Shown: in pieces, positions 1-9,576 of the stretch
Numbering within the stretch: the first letter of the stretch is position 1
How the letters are laid out: each line of letters starts with the position of its first letter
Assembly: GCA_039090855.1 (NCBI GenBank)
Contig: CM077010.1
Coordinates: forward strand, 50,796,905-50,860,904
DNA: 64,000 nucleotides
DNA from: Macrothele yani
Taxonomy: Eukaryota; Arthropoda; Arachnida; Araneae; Macrothelidae
Direction of reading: 5' to 3'
Notes under the pieces: generated by a model
Database searches by the model: none
Told to the model about the DNA's origin: nothing
Seen by the model: the letters and a program-made list of their open reading frames with translations, nothing else
Made by a program: the position numbers and the translations under genes

Positions 1-486
1 CTGAGCGTAGGTTCCAGGGGCGAAACCCGGGCGGATGCAAGGATCTCTGCCTTCGTCGCTGTTGCGGCGAAGCAGATTGGGGAGACAAGTTACGTTTTCG
101 ACCAGCTTTTGGTGTTACTGGACGGTTTGTAATTGGTGTTTGACGTTTAGGAATAGTCAAATTATTGTTCATAACTGAGAAATCAGAAATATCCGAAGAC
201 TCTGAGTCGCTGCTGTAATTTAGTGGTCGTGCACGGCGATGTTTATTTCTGCCTATAGGAATACTCTCTGACGAGGTATTCAAGGAAGTAGGAGCTTGTG
301 TTGGTGTAGAGTTATCAGGAAACGGTGCAGCAATAGTCTTGGCAATGGTTGGAGGGAAAGGAACGATACTAGTATTTGAAGAACTTGATTCGAGCCTTCG
401 TCTCATGGGAGAATCAGGTTGCGTGTTTGGAAACCCGTCTTGATAAGGGGAGGGTGAAGAAAAAATCACTGAAGATTCTTCAAAAA
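1..486 (-). pseudogene. pol C-terminal tail, read after a frameshift
   Basis: Beyond the stop at 480 a different minus-strand frame stays open to the first base of the window. The change coincides with a run of T in the coding strand, so a one-base slip is the simplest explanation. The encoded tail is rich in S, P, T and R with a basic cluster, like the disordered tails after integrase in some Ty3/gypsy elements. It is not env-like: there is no signal peptide or membrane segment. Confidence 0.5.
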
Positions 487-2368
487 ATGTTTGTTGGTTC
501 GTTCAAAATTTCTGGAGGTTGATCGTGAGATATAGACTCTTGAGTCTGTGGAACAGAAGGTTGAGTAGGGTTGATTATAAAATCGATATTTCGTTCATGA
601 TACTTGCGACACTGAGCAACGTGTACGTATTGAAATTGATTGTCAGGTTTTTCAAGAACAATGTTATTTTCAAACACATTTGCCACCCGATATGGACCTT
701 CGTAGCTGGGTGCAAATTTCTTCACTAAAGTATGAGAAACAGAAGACTGGAAGTGCGTTTCCACGAGAGTGAGATCTCCAACGACAAGATCTGGTTCCCT
801 ACGCCTAGTATTATAATATCTTGCTTGAGCCGCTTGTGCTCTTAGCATTGCAACACGAGCTTTTTCTGCCATGACTCGTACTGATTGCGGAGTTGGTCGC
901 TGGTTTAGTTCGTCGATAATCCCCGTTAAATTTTCAAAAGGGGTTTTAATTTTGCGACCCAGAAAAAGTTCTGCAGGAGTAATTTTAGTAGATTCGTGAA
1001 CAGACGAGTGGAGGGGGAAGCTCAAGATGGTCATCCCATCGCTCGTGATGATCCATGACAAATGTAGCAATCATTTTCACTAGCGTGCGGTTTACTCGTT
1101 CCGCAGGATTACTCTGGGGATGATATGGGGAAATGAATTTATGCTTAATGTGTAGTCTCGCGCACATTCTTTCAAAAATGTCAGAAATAAATTGGGGACC
1201 ATTATCCGAAACTACTTTATTAGGTGCACCATATCTAGAGAATACTTCATTAATTAATACATTACAAATAACTTCTGCCGTCGCGGCTTTAATGGGAAAA
1301 ACTTCAACCCATTTAGAAAAATTATCAGTTAATACTAGAACGTAACGAGCTTTGTTTTTAACAGATAAAGGATAAGGTCCCAATAAATTTATTGAAATAA
1401 TGTCAAAAACATGAGAACTTGATTTAGATTTCAAGTGACCGGCCGGTCTTACATTACGGTAATTATTAATCTGACACAAGTGACATGATTGAACGTATGC
1501 GAGCACACTTTGGTACATGCCAGGCCAATAGGCAACATCCCGCAATTTACAACGGGTCTTGCGAATACCTAAACGGCCTGCAAGAGGTTCGTCATGAAAT
1601 TCGTTTAAAAGGGCCATTCTAAGGGTTCGCGGAATACTTGGGCGAAACTCTGCCCTAGTAGTCCTAGATTTCGTATAGTAAAGAAGATCCTCTATGACTT
1701 CAAAATGCTGTGACCTTCCAGCCAGAGAAGGATCGCTTTGTAGGGGCGAACCCGCAAGCAAAAAATTATAGATATCCCCAAAATCTGGATCATTTATTAA
1801 TTCTGCCATTATCTGCTCTCTGGATGTTATATCAGCTATTAGAAGTAAAGGCTGACATCCAGGAGTAGTTTCTGTGGGGACCCCACTAATCGGAACGCGA
1901 GACAATGCGTCCGGTAATTGATTCTTATGACCTGGCTGATACGAAATTTTGATATTGCTCTCTTGTAACTTCAGAGCCCACTTCATAAGTCTTTGAGATA
2001 GGTGCTTTAGCAGAATTCAAATACTGAAGGGCAGAATGATCCGTAATTATGTTAACTGTCAATTCGTTAAGATAACATTGAAATTTGTCAAGAGCATACA
2101 CAACAGCAAGACATTCACGTTCCGTAGCTGAATAATTGCGTTCAGCTTTGGCTAAAATACGAGACGCAAAAGCTATTGGATGCCCAGCTTGTGACGAAAC
2201 GCAACCAAGACCAACTCCGGATGCGTCAGTATAAATATCAAATTCCTTAGTATGATCCGGGAAAGCCAACACAGGAGGCTGAGTCAACGCAGACTTCAGT
2301 GTTTCAAACGCAGCGTTAGCCTCAGGTGTCCAAATAAAATTCTTGTATTTACGTTTCAAAGCATACAA
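480..2368 (-). pseudogene. pol: pol: RNase H and integrase part, frameshifted
   Basis: The segment 1925-2368 carries an RNase H domain with TDASGVGLGCV, ATERECLAVV and the DHSALQYL motif. A frameshift near 1950-1990 leads to the integrase in 985-1986: an HHCC zinc-binding N-terminus (HDEPLAGRLG through SCHLCQ), then the DDE core with LTDNFSKW, SDNGPQF and the glutamate in NPAERVNR. A further shift near 1000-1070 enters the C-terminal domain, where EGPYRV is the GPY motif of Ty3/gypsy integrases. The frame ends at 480. The enzyme would insert the cDNA; here it is split over three frames. Confidence 0.85.
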
Positions 2369-2413
2369 TGGCTCACAGATTGTAGCATAAGCGGGGACGA
2401 ATTGCTGATACCA

Positions 2414-3667
2414 TCAGGTCATTCCCAGAAAGCGTGATAGTTCTTTTGCTGTTTTAGGCCGAGGAAAGTCAACAATAGGCCTAATTTTTTCATTATCCGT
2501 AAATAAGCCGTGGGGAGTGATTTTCAACCCCAGATATACAATCTCGTCCCTCGCTATCTGGCATTTACTAGGTTTTAACGTCAAGCCAGCATTGTATATG
2601 AGTTGGAACACGTGTTTGAGCAGAGAAAGGTGCTCGTCAAAAGTCTCGGATGTAATAATAATGTCATCCAAATATACATGCACATGGGGACCCAGAACAG
2701 GTCTGAGAACCGTATCCATAAGCTTTTGGAAAGTAGCAGGTGCAGAAGCTAGTCCAAAGGGCATACGCAGGTATTCATAAGCCCCAAAAGGAGTCACAAA
2801 GCCTGTTTTATCGACAGAGTCCGGATGTACTGCCACCTGCCAATATCCACTCTCCAAATCCAAAGTTGACATCCATTTAGTTGATGATAGGTCATGCAAA
2901 ATATGCGACATGACAGGTAGTGCATAATTGATCGATTTTGTGACTTGGTTGAGCTTGCGGAAATCTGTCACGAAACGAAATTCATTGGGTTGTTTCTTTG
3001 GAACCAAAAAGGCAGGAGCAGACCAGGCCCTTGTTGATTCCCTTATTATGCCCTGTTTAATCATTTCAGAAATTTGACGTTGCATTTCCTGTTTCTTATG
3101 GGGAGCACAAGGGTAAGGTTTCGTCGCTATCGGTTTCGAACCGTCAGTGTCAATGACATGATAAACCACCTGTGTGAAACCAGGTTGATCAGAAAATAAA
3201 CCAGGGCTTTCCTGCAAAAGTAGAGAAAGCTGGTTTCGTTGCCTCTCATTCAATTGGTTACTCAATAACAAACTCGTTATATCTATAGGAACCGTACGAA
3301 TCACTTCGATAGGTTCCGGAAAGGAAATAACATGTTGTACGAAATTCAGGGTAACTTGAAAAGTATTGATAAAGTCCATGCCCATTAGACATTTAACAGG
3401 TAGTTCGTCTATGAGCAGGAAAGAATGCGTAAAACGAGCCTTTCCCAGCCCTAGAGATAATGTGACAGTTCCTGTGATACTGAAGATTTCGTTATTTGCA
3501 CCTCGCAAATACTGCGTCGCAGGCTGAACGAGTATTGCAGGAAAATTGTCAGTGCAAAACTTCGTATTTAGGACTGATATTTCAGAACCAGTGTCGAACT
3601 TTGTCTCGACAATAATATCTTCAATTGTCAAGAATACATCAGGCAACTGAGGAGTTTGGACAGTCAC
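2414..3667 (-). pseudogene. pol: pol: aspartic protease and reverse transcriptase part
   Basis: A 417-codon frame begins with a retropepsin-like domain whose active-site motif DTGS is near residue 26, in the context KFDTGSEISVLN. The reverse transcriptase follows: a KPYPCAPHKK-type region, FRFVTDFRKLN, the strand with LDLESGYWQV, FGLASAPATFQ, and the catalytic YLDD box in HVYLDDIIIT. The frame stops just after FLGMT at 2414, in the linker before RNase H, where the reading continues in another frame. The catalytic residues seen are intact, so the damage is the frameshift. The protease would process the polyprotein and the RT would copy the RNA in particles. Confidence 0.85.
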
Positions 3668-3723
3668 TAATACTGTTTTAGGGTCAGAATGCTTGGTATC
3701 AGGAAGCAGGACCGACCCTTGGT

Positions 3724-4772
3724 CTACTTCCTTTGGAAGTTTAAAGGATTCCTAGTTGGATTATCATGCGGTCTGAAACCTCGACCCTGCCGGGTATCGG
3801 GAAAATTTTCACGATGAGGAAAACTGCGTGAAACTTGCGTCGGGAACTCCGCGTGTCTGTTGACATTTTCATATCTATTACTTCTTCCCTCAGCACGGGC
3901 AGAAAAATCATCATTGCCCTGAGCATGAAAACGTTCCGAATGCTGCGGATTGGAACGGGGTCGAGCATACTGTGCATTTGTACGATATCCCAAGAGATTG
4001 TTCAGAAACTCGCGGTTGGTTTGCCACTCTTCTGTGTGGTGGAACGTATGAAGCTTGGGCGTGCACTTGTGCATGCTCGCGTTGAAAGTTATTAGGCCTA
4101 TTATGCCGCTGAGGGTTTTCGTAATAAGCCTCGCTGGGTGCCCGAGCATGGTGAATTGAACCATGTTTGCCCTTCATACGTTCGTATGAGGCGAAGACAT
4201 TCATGAATTGTAGCAGGGTGTCGAACCTCAAGAAAATCTTGTAAAAATGGGTCGAGCTGCTGCAATAGGGTGTCCAACATGTCGACATGACTGGCATGTG
4301 GATCCCATAAGTTATATAAGCGTGTTGTTTCCAACGCAAATGCAACAGGGCTATCGTTGGGTCCTTGCTGACGAGAAAAAAGTTGTTGTGCAAGGCTAGC
4401 TCGACTGAGGCCGAAAGGAAAGACTTCCAAAAATTCTGCTCGGAAATCCTCATAATGAGAATCCGGGTTCGAGACTCTCCACTGCCGATACCAGGTCTTA
4501 GCGGTATCTTTCAAGCAAGTGCCTGCTATTTGTACTTTGCAGTCTTGAGGAATATTATAGAGATCAAAATGATCTTCCAAATCTTCGAGGAATTTTAAGG
4601 ATCCCTCCAAACCATTGAAATGAATTGTTCCTGCATGCGGCACGAAATAGGCAAGCATTCTGCTTCGCTGAGAGGATTGAACTCCCTCAGGTACGACCCG
4701 CGACTCAGAGTGATAGGAAGCTGGTGAATTACGAAATTGTGAAGAATGCCTGGGTACATGTAGATCACTCAT
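3724..4772 (-). pseudogene. gag: gag of the Ty3/gypsy element, frameshifted
   Basis: The ATG at 4772 opens a frame reading MSDLHVPRHS. It contains a capsid-like retrotransposon gag segment (about residues 55-200) with the pattern HFNGLEG, then FLEDLEDHF, then a W-containing segment around KTWYRQW, typical of Ty3/gypsy Gag. Coding similarity moves to another frame near 4200 and again near 4000-4100. The last part, rich in R, N, Q and H, ends at 3724. No CCHC zinc knuckle is visible. A 25-bp perfect inverted duplication overlaps the start codon. The function would have been capsid assembly; this copy cannot make a full protein. Confidence 0.75.
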
Positions 4773-4815
4773 ATCAAAGTGAGCCCCACAGGCTCACTTT
4801 GATATGAGTGATCTA
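4761..4815. repeat. 25-bp perfect inverted duplication at the gag start
   Basis: Bases 4761-4785 and 4791-4815 are exact reverse complements separated by five bases (CCACA). The left arm is gag coding sequence including the start codon, so the right arm is the extra copy, lying in the leader. In RNA it would hide the gag ATG in a 25-bp stem. Confidence 0.9.
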
Positions 4816-4918
4816 AATACACCATCACCACCGAAACTTGACTTAGGGTGAAATTGTGAAGTTGTCTCAGGTAATGAAGACATGGGTAATAATAGTCAAG
4901 ATCTCGTGTTCGAGAAAA

Positions 4919-4930
4919 GTTCGGGCGCCA
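4919..4930 (-). promoter_or_regulatory. Primer-binding site, tRNA-Lys type
   Basis: The minus strand reads TGGCGCCCGAAC, the classic 12 bases complementary to the 3' end of a tRNA-Lys used to prime minus-strand DNA synthesis in many LTR retroelements. It lies immediately inside the inferred LTR and about 150 bases upstream of the gag start, which is where a primer-binding site belongs. Confidence 0.8.
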
Positions 4931-6101
4931 ATTATAATGAATATAACGCTTCTGCTATTGAATTATAATGAATTCAGCTTCTTCTAAGCTAATGCTTCTT
5001 CTAATGCTTGTTGTTTGTTAATTATATCATGAATAAACTTTCCTGCTAGTAGTGTAGTAATAATAATGAACAAGCTTTTAACTGCTAGTAATGTTGTAGT
5101 AGTAATTAATATGAATAAAGTCTTATGCTGGTTGTTAATAATAATCAACTAATGAAATAAACCTAACAGCCAGACAGAGATCTGACAACACTATGAACTG
5201 AGAAAGACGTACTTACGAAGACAATCTTTTATTTGGTAAACTTCTGGCTCTCACATAAACGAAGATCTCTTTTCACACGAAACAAAGCTCTCACGCACAT
5301 AAACAACCGCTCTCTCTCTATACAACAACAGCTCTCTGACACATAAACAACAGCTCACTTTTACAACAACAGCTCTCCCTACGAACATCAACAAAAAGCT
5401 CTCTCTACGTATCGTTGAACGCGCCTATTTATACTGGCTACCACCACGTCATGACTTACACTTATTGCCAGATCTCATTCAGCGGGTGAAATAACATCTC
5501 GTTCAGTAAGAAGATAATTTACATACTAAAATAAAATAACCAGAGGTAGTAAAAATCAAAAGGAAAGTGAATCTAGAGTATACGTTACAACAGTAACAAA
5601 TGCGAAGAAACTTTACAAGCTCTCCTGCTTCTGAGTGATAAAATAATCAAAGAGCAATAGAATCAGAAAGAGAAAGGATTGAGGAGAAGCACCTGAATTC
5701 CTGCTTACCAGATGCACGTGGTGAGTGCGCATGCGCCAAAAGTAAGCATTGCGACTTTTACTTATCTACATCTACAAACTAGATGGGAAGTGATGTAAGG
5801 AATAAAGCATCCGGAAGTGCTCTGTGCTAAGCAATAAATTGTGCTTAAAGAAACAGAACAATTTTAAGAGCCGCTGTAACTTGGAGAGCAGAGGCACTAA
5901 TGCAAAATAAATATGCGTAGAAGCACAAAGAGATATTTAGGAAACTGTGATACTGATTTTTAAAATTAACTGGTACACCACTCTGCATACCTGCAATTAG
6001 GCGGGCGGCAACTTTTCTTTGACCTCACGTTTTATCCCTCCTAAAATATTAAAGCAATTAGAACATACGGCGAGTGCAACCATTTATGGGAAGTTGTAAC
6101 A
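4931..6101 (-). repeat. Putative 5' LTR of the Ty3/gypsy element
   Basis: This non-coding stretch lies directly upstream of the primer-binding site in the sense of the element. It contains a TATAAATA box on the minus strand at 5426-5433. Downstream of it, roughly 5266-5405, is a leader of short direct repeats built on ACAACAGCTCTC. The outer end was placed at a minus-strand TGTTACAACTTCCC start near 6101. That spot lies in the loop of an imperfect inverted repeat, so the boundary is a guess. The inner end is set by the primer-binding site. Confidence 0.4.
5426..5433 (-). promoter_or_regulatory. TATA box of the LTR promoter
   Basis: TATAAATA on the minus strand lies about 500 bases upstream of the primer-binding site, so transcription would start near 5400 and run toward gag. 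It is a plausible core promoter only; the sequence does not show that it is active. Confidence 0.4.
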
Positions 6102-6131
6102 GTTCCCCTAAATGGTTGAGCTCGCCATATG
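6064..6131. repeat. Imperfect inverted repeat at the inferred LTR edge
   Basis: Bases 6064-6092 pair with 6103-6131 with about 25 of 29 matches and a 10-base loop. It straddles the inferred outer LTR boundary. It may be part of the LTR terminus or of a separate small element. Confidence 0.6.
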
Positions 6132-6507
6132 CACTAAAACGTACGTGAATGTTTCGAATTCAAAAAATTGTGTTACATAAAGTGAATTTTCTGTGAATTT
6201 ATTGCTTGTACTTCTAGAAAATGGAAGGAGTCCTCTGATCGAATGCCTAAGAGAGTATTATAGAAAGATACCATTTTTGCAGTTATAGTTAGTTTAAAGA
6301 GACGAAAGAGAGAGGGAGAGAGAGAAAGAACGAAATATTCCTCGTCAGGTTATAAACTAAAATTCATGATTATGCCAGAAAATATTTGAAAAGGATTTAA
6401 ACAAAAACGACTCAAATAAGCTAAAATTGCAAAGAAATAGTAACTTGTGGTCCTGGAGATTCGTATTCATGGTTTCTAGTAGTACATACATTGAATAAAT
6501 CCTATGT
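6132..6507. other. Unassigned non-coding stretch
   Basis: AT-rich sequence with a short GA-rich run near 6300-6335. I see no coding similarity or recognisable element end. Confidence 0.5.
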
Positions 6508-6722
6508 ACAAAGTGCAGATCCTCCAAATACTTGGCGTCAGTGAATAAACAAAGACATCGCTCTTTCCAGGTTTTTATCAACACATAGCAACCGAAAAAT
6601 TGTTATTCGATTACCGCTGGGGATCCGGACCCCAAGCAATTTTTCGTGTTGCTAAAACGTGGATAGAACGATGTCTTTGTTTATTCACTGACGCTACGTA
6701 TTTGGAAGATTTTCACTTTGGA
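6508..6722. repeat. Two head-to-head copies of a SINE tail (inverted repeat)
   Basis: Bases 6508-6596 (minus sense) and 6637-6722 (plus sense) share a tail with the core GATGTCTTTGTTTATTCACT, separated by about 40 bases. The minus copy also keeps a short piece resembling the B-box end of a tRNA-like head near 6610-6636. A third copy with a fuller head lies at 6858-7015. The arrangement reflects two insertions of one family or a local inverted duplication. Confidence 0.7.
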
Positions 6723-6857
6723 TCTCGCTTTTTGGATTTAACTGCTATAATTAATATATAGCTAGTGCTTTTAATGCCCACCAGATGGAGATGTCTCAGT
6801 AGCTGAGCCCATCTTACGGATTTATGATGTCAGATGCTGACAGAAAAACACACATAG

Positions 6858-7015
6858 CACCGTGGTGTAAGGTTAACGCGCTCGGCTAGATATCGAGAGA
6901 TCTGGGATTCGGATCTCCAGCAGTAACCGAATAACAATTTTTCGGTTGTTATGTGTTGATAAAAACGTGGAGAGAGCGATGTCTTTGTTTATTTACTATG
7001 TACAATATGTACCTC
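6858..7015 (+). repeat. tRNA-derived SINE, family G
   Basis: The head at 6858-6925 has an A-box-like GTGGTGTAAGGTTAACGCG and a B-box-like GGGATTCGGATCTCC with tRNA-like spacing. It is followed by the tail shared with the pair at 6508-6722, including ACAATTTTTCGGTTG and GATGTCTTTGTTTA. A pol III head plus a conserved tail in several copies defines a SINE. It is non-coding and its B box has diverged from consensus. Confidence 0.65.
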
Positions 7016-7545
7016 ATTTTTTTCTTTTACTTGGAAGAACATCATCAGCGTCGAGTGAAATGTACATGAACGAAATTTTTTATCAAAATTTCTGCCAAGT
7101 TCTTCCAAATTTGTGTCCCCTTGCAGTGTGATACTTTGCCCTTTACAGCCTTCCAGTTCTTGAGCAGCTGGCTTTGTCATTGCCTTCAATGAAGCCAGTG
7201 ATTTCTATCGACTAAAATATATCAAAAATTAAAATACATAAAGGTAATTTTTCATGTAAGCATTTCTAGTAAACTTAGGCGAAATGAATATCAGAGCACA
7301 TTCCTAACAATGATTCTTTGGGTTATTAAGACCAATCGTGGAACAGCGTTGCACCACTTTATTCCTCTTCCACCGCATCATTCCGGTTGTCTGAGCATAG
7401 GTCACTTGGCCCCCATCGTCAGTAATTATAAGGGGGGCCCCGAGGCCAATGTAGTCCCTACCACCTCAGCCCGGAGCATGACTACTAACTCAATCATTTT
7501 CCCAGCTTACCGTTTGTCACCGTTCTATCTTGGGGAACTTTTTTT

Positions 7546-7546
<1 letters not shown>
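7016..7546. other. Unassigned non-coding stretch
   Basis: No coding similarity recognised. A GC-richer part near 7370-7480 contains a short G/C run but no clear repeat structure. Confidence 0.5.

Positions 7547-7584
<38 letters not shown>
7547..7584. repeat. (CT)n microsatellite
   Basis: Uninterrupted CT dinucleotide run of about 19 units. Confidence 0.95.
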
Positions 7585-7586
<2 letters not shown>

Positions 7587-7917
7587 CTGCTGAACGAATT
7601 CCGAATTAGATGCCCTGCGGTGTAAACCGTTTACTCGGATGGCGAGCATAGTTACGGAGGGCTGACACTGACAGCTTGGATGGAAGATGACGAGGTGTTT
7701 GAAGCATTCCTCCTGTGTGGAATGAAGTGTTTGGCATCACAAATGAATGGAAAGCTCCCCGTGGGCACGGGAAATAGAGTTTACTGCACGTAGGAAGACA
7801 GTCAGTTTATTAACTGAAGAAGAGACAATTAACCAAGAACAAATGCGAAAAGGTTTACGTCCAGTAACACTTCATTTCAAACTTTAAAAAACAATCTATG
7901 GCTTCGGTGGTATGCTG
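7585..7917. other. Unassigned non-coding stretch
   Basis: Mixed-composition sequence between the CT microsatellite and the LINE tail. No ORF, repeat or element end is recognised. Confidence 0.5.
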
Positions 7918-8090
7918 TTGAATTCAATTCATTTATTTTGCTGAGCAGAAAACCAGTGTTACAAAAATATCAACTGAAACAAAGAACAGCAAGGAAGCAG
8001 AGGGGGCGGGGGGGAAGGCCAGCAAGGCCTGGCAGGGTCCCATGCCCCCCAGACAAATTTCACGCTGAGGTCAGGAGTTGAACTTACAAA
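7918..8090 (-). mobile_element. CR1-like LINE, 3' UTR fragment
   Basis: On the minus strand this ends with GCTCAGCAAAATAAATGAA followed by AATTG-type repeats. It is preceded by a CAGGCC-rich stretch that matches the 3' end of the longer copy at 49930-50757. Only 3' UTR is present, as expected for a heavily 5'-truncated LINE copy. Confidence 0.7.
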
Positions 8091-8151
8091 CAAAGCAGTG
8101 TTTCCGAAGAAAAAACAATAATGATATGTAAGAAGATGATAAACATTACAG

Positions 8152-8856
8152 GTGATACCATTGAAAACCAATTTACATCGAGATATACAAGTATCTCCGA
8201 AGTTCTTTAATGCCACATTGGAACATATCTTTCAATCACTGAACTGGGAAAACAAAGGAATAAAGAGTAGTGGAGATTATCTAACCCACCTTCGTTTTGC
8301 TGATGACGTAGTCATTTTTGCAACTACCCCATCAGAGCTGCAGAGTATGATCCAGGAACTTGCTGACAAGAGTAAAGAAGTGGGATTAGAAATGAACTTT
8401 CAAAAGACAAAAGTGATGTTCAATGCTTTTACAAGAAATGAAGATTTATCGATTGATGGAGAAAAGCTGGAGATAACAGACAAGTACGTTTATCTTGGAC
8501 AGCAGATATAAAGTGAGGGTCACATTGATGAAGAAATTAATCGGCGTACAAAACTTGTCTGGAGAGCTTTTGGAAGAAACAGCATAATTTTCAAGAGCAA
8601 TATGCCATTATGTCTTAAAAGAAAAGTGTTTGATCAATGCATCCTTCCAGTGCTTACGTATGGTGCAGAGACGTGGACCTTAACTAAAAGAGACATACAA
8701 ACTCTGCAGACAACTCAAAGAAGCATGGATAGGTGCATGCTTGGTGTAACCAGGAGAGATAAGAAGAGGAACTCGTGGATCCAAAAAATGACAAGAGTGG
8801 AAGATATCATGATCAGAGTTAAATCCCTGAAATGGCAATGGTATTGGTATTGGTAA
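8152..8856 (+). pseudogene. RTE reverse transcriptase fragment
   Basis: Two consecutive frame segments (8152-8511 and 8512-8856, separated only by a stop codon) read the RT palm end and thumb. FADD lies near residue 45, followed by MNFQKTKVMFNAF and VFDQCILPVLTYGAETWTL, motifs shared by RTE LINEs. The last codons (YWYW) already belong to the inserted element. The protein would copy LINE RNA at a nick; nothing functional can be made here. Confidence 0.85.
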
Positions 8857-8859
8857 CTG

Positions 8860-8880
8860 TGGGTACCATAGTGGTACCCA
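8860..8880 (-). other. 3'-terminal hairpin of the gag-only element
   Basis: TGGGTACC and GGTACCCA form a perfect 8-bp stem with a 5-base loop, about 18 bases from the 3' end of the element. A 3' stem-loop next to a short repeat tail is what many LINE reverse transcriptases recognise for template choice. Confidence 0.6.
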
Positions 8881-9576
8881 GTTTATTGCTATAACGAAAT
8901 ACAGACATAGGAGATTCATTAAAAGCTGCAGTACAGAAAACAACAGTGCGGAAAGTCAGTATATCCACGAAGCAGCACAACGTTACACAGAAAGGAAATG
9001 AATATGCACACGAACAATGAATGGCCTAACGGCATGTCTAACACTATAACACATGTGCACAAATGCATGAAATGTACTATGCTATGATAAATCAACCGAA
9101 CGGAACTGAAAGGTGGTTAGAGCGCAAAACAATATTGAGTACCTCAGCAACTTTATAAAAATAACAAAGGTAACAAACGTACCACTATGATAATCCGCAA
9201 TAGAGGAAAGCACTAACACAGCAAACACTCACAATTATAGGTAAGTTATAAAACAGGCACAAATTCAGGAAACACCAGATAAGATAATGATACTGAGATA
9301 ATGAGGAGAACACACAAGTAACGAGACCGATTAGTTGTGAAAACACAGCAAAAACACGCAATTATCGCAACTTTAAAATAAAGCAAATTTACAGTACATT
9401 AAATAAAGCAAATAAAGCAAATTTACACACAAATAAAGCAAATTTACAATACATTACTTGTTAAGCACGGTAAAAACACATAATGAAAACATCACAATCA
9501 ACATGCACTAAGTCTGCAAAACCAGGGAAACCCCTAGCATTGAGAGAACAAAAAGTAATTGGTGTGAGGAAGAGAG

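Larger units (their letters stand above)
1..6101 (-). mobile_element. Ty3/gypsy LTR retrotransposon, degenerate, 3' end outside window
   Basis: Reading right to left the order is a putative 5' LTR, a primer-binding site, gag, then protease, reverse transcriptase, RNase H and integrase, which is the Ty3/gypsy order. The coding part is broken by several frameshifts, so this copy is not autonomous. The 3' LTR is not in the window because the element still reads open as pol tail at base 1. The outer LTR limit near 6101 is inferred, since the second LTR cannot be compared. No env gene can be seen in the visible part. Confidence 0.85.

Noticed and set aside
1..480. env gene of an insect retrovirus downstream of pol
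   Set aside because: The open reading has no signal peptide, cleavage site or transmembrane segment and is rich in S, P and R, fitting a pol tail.
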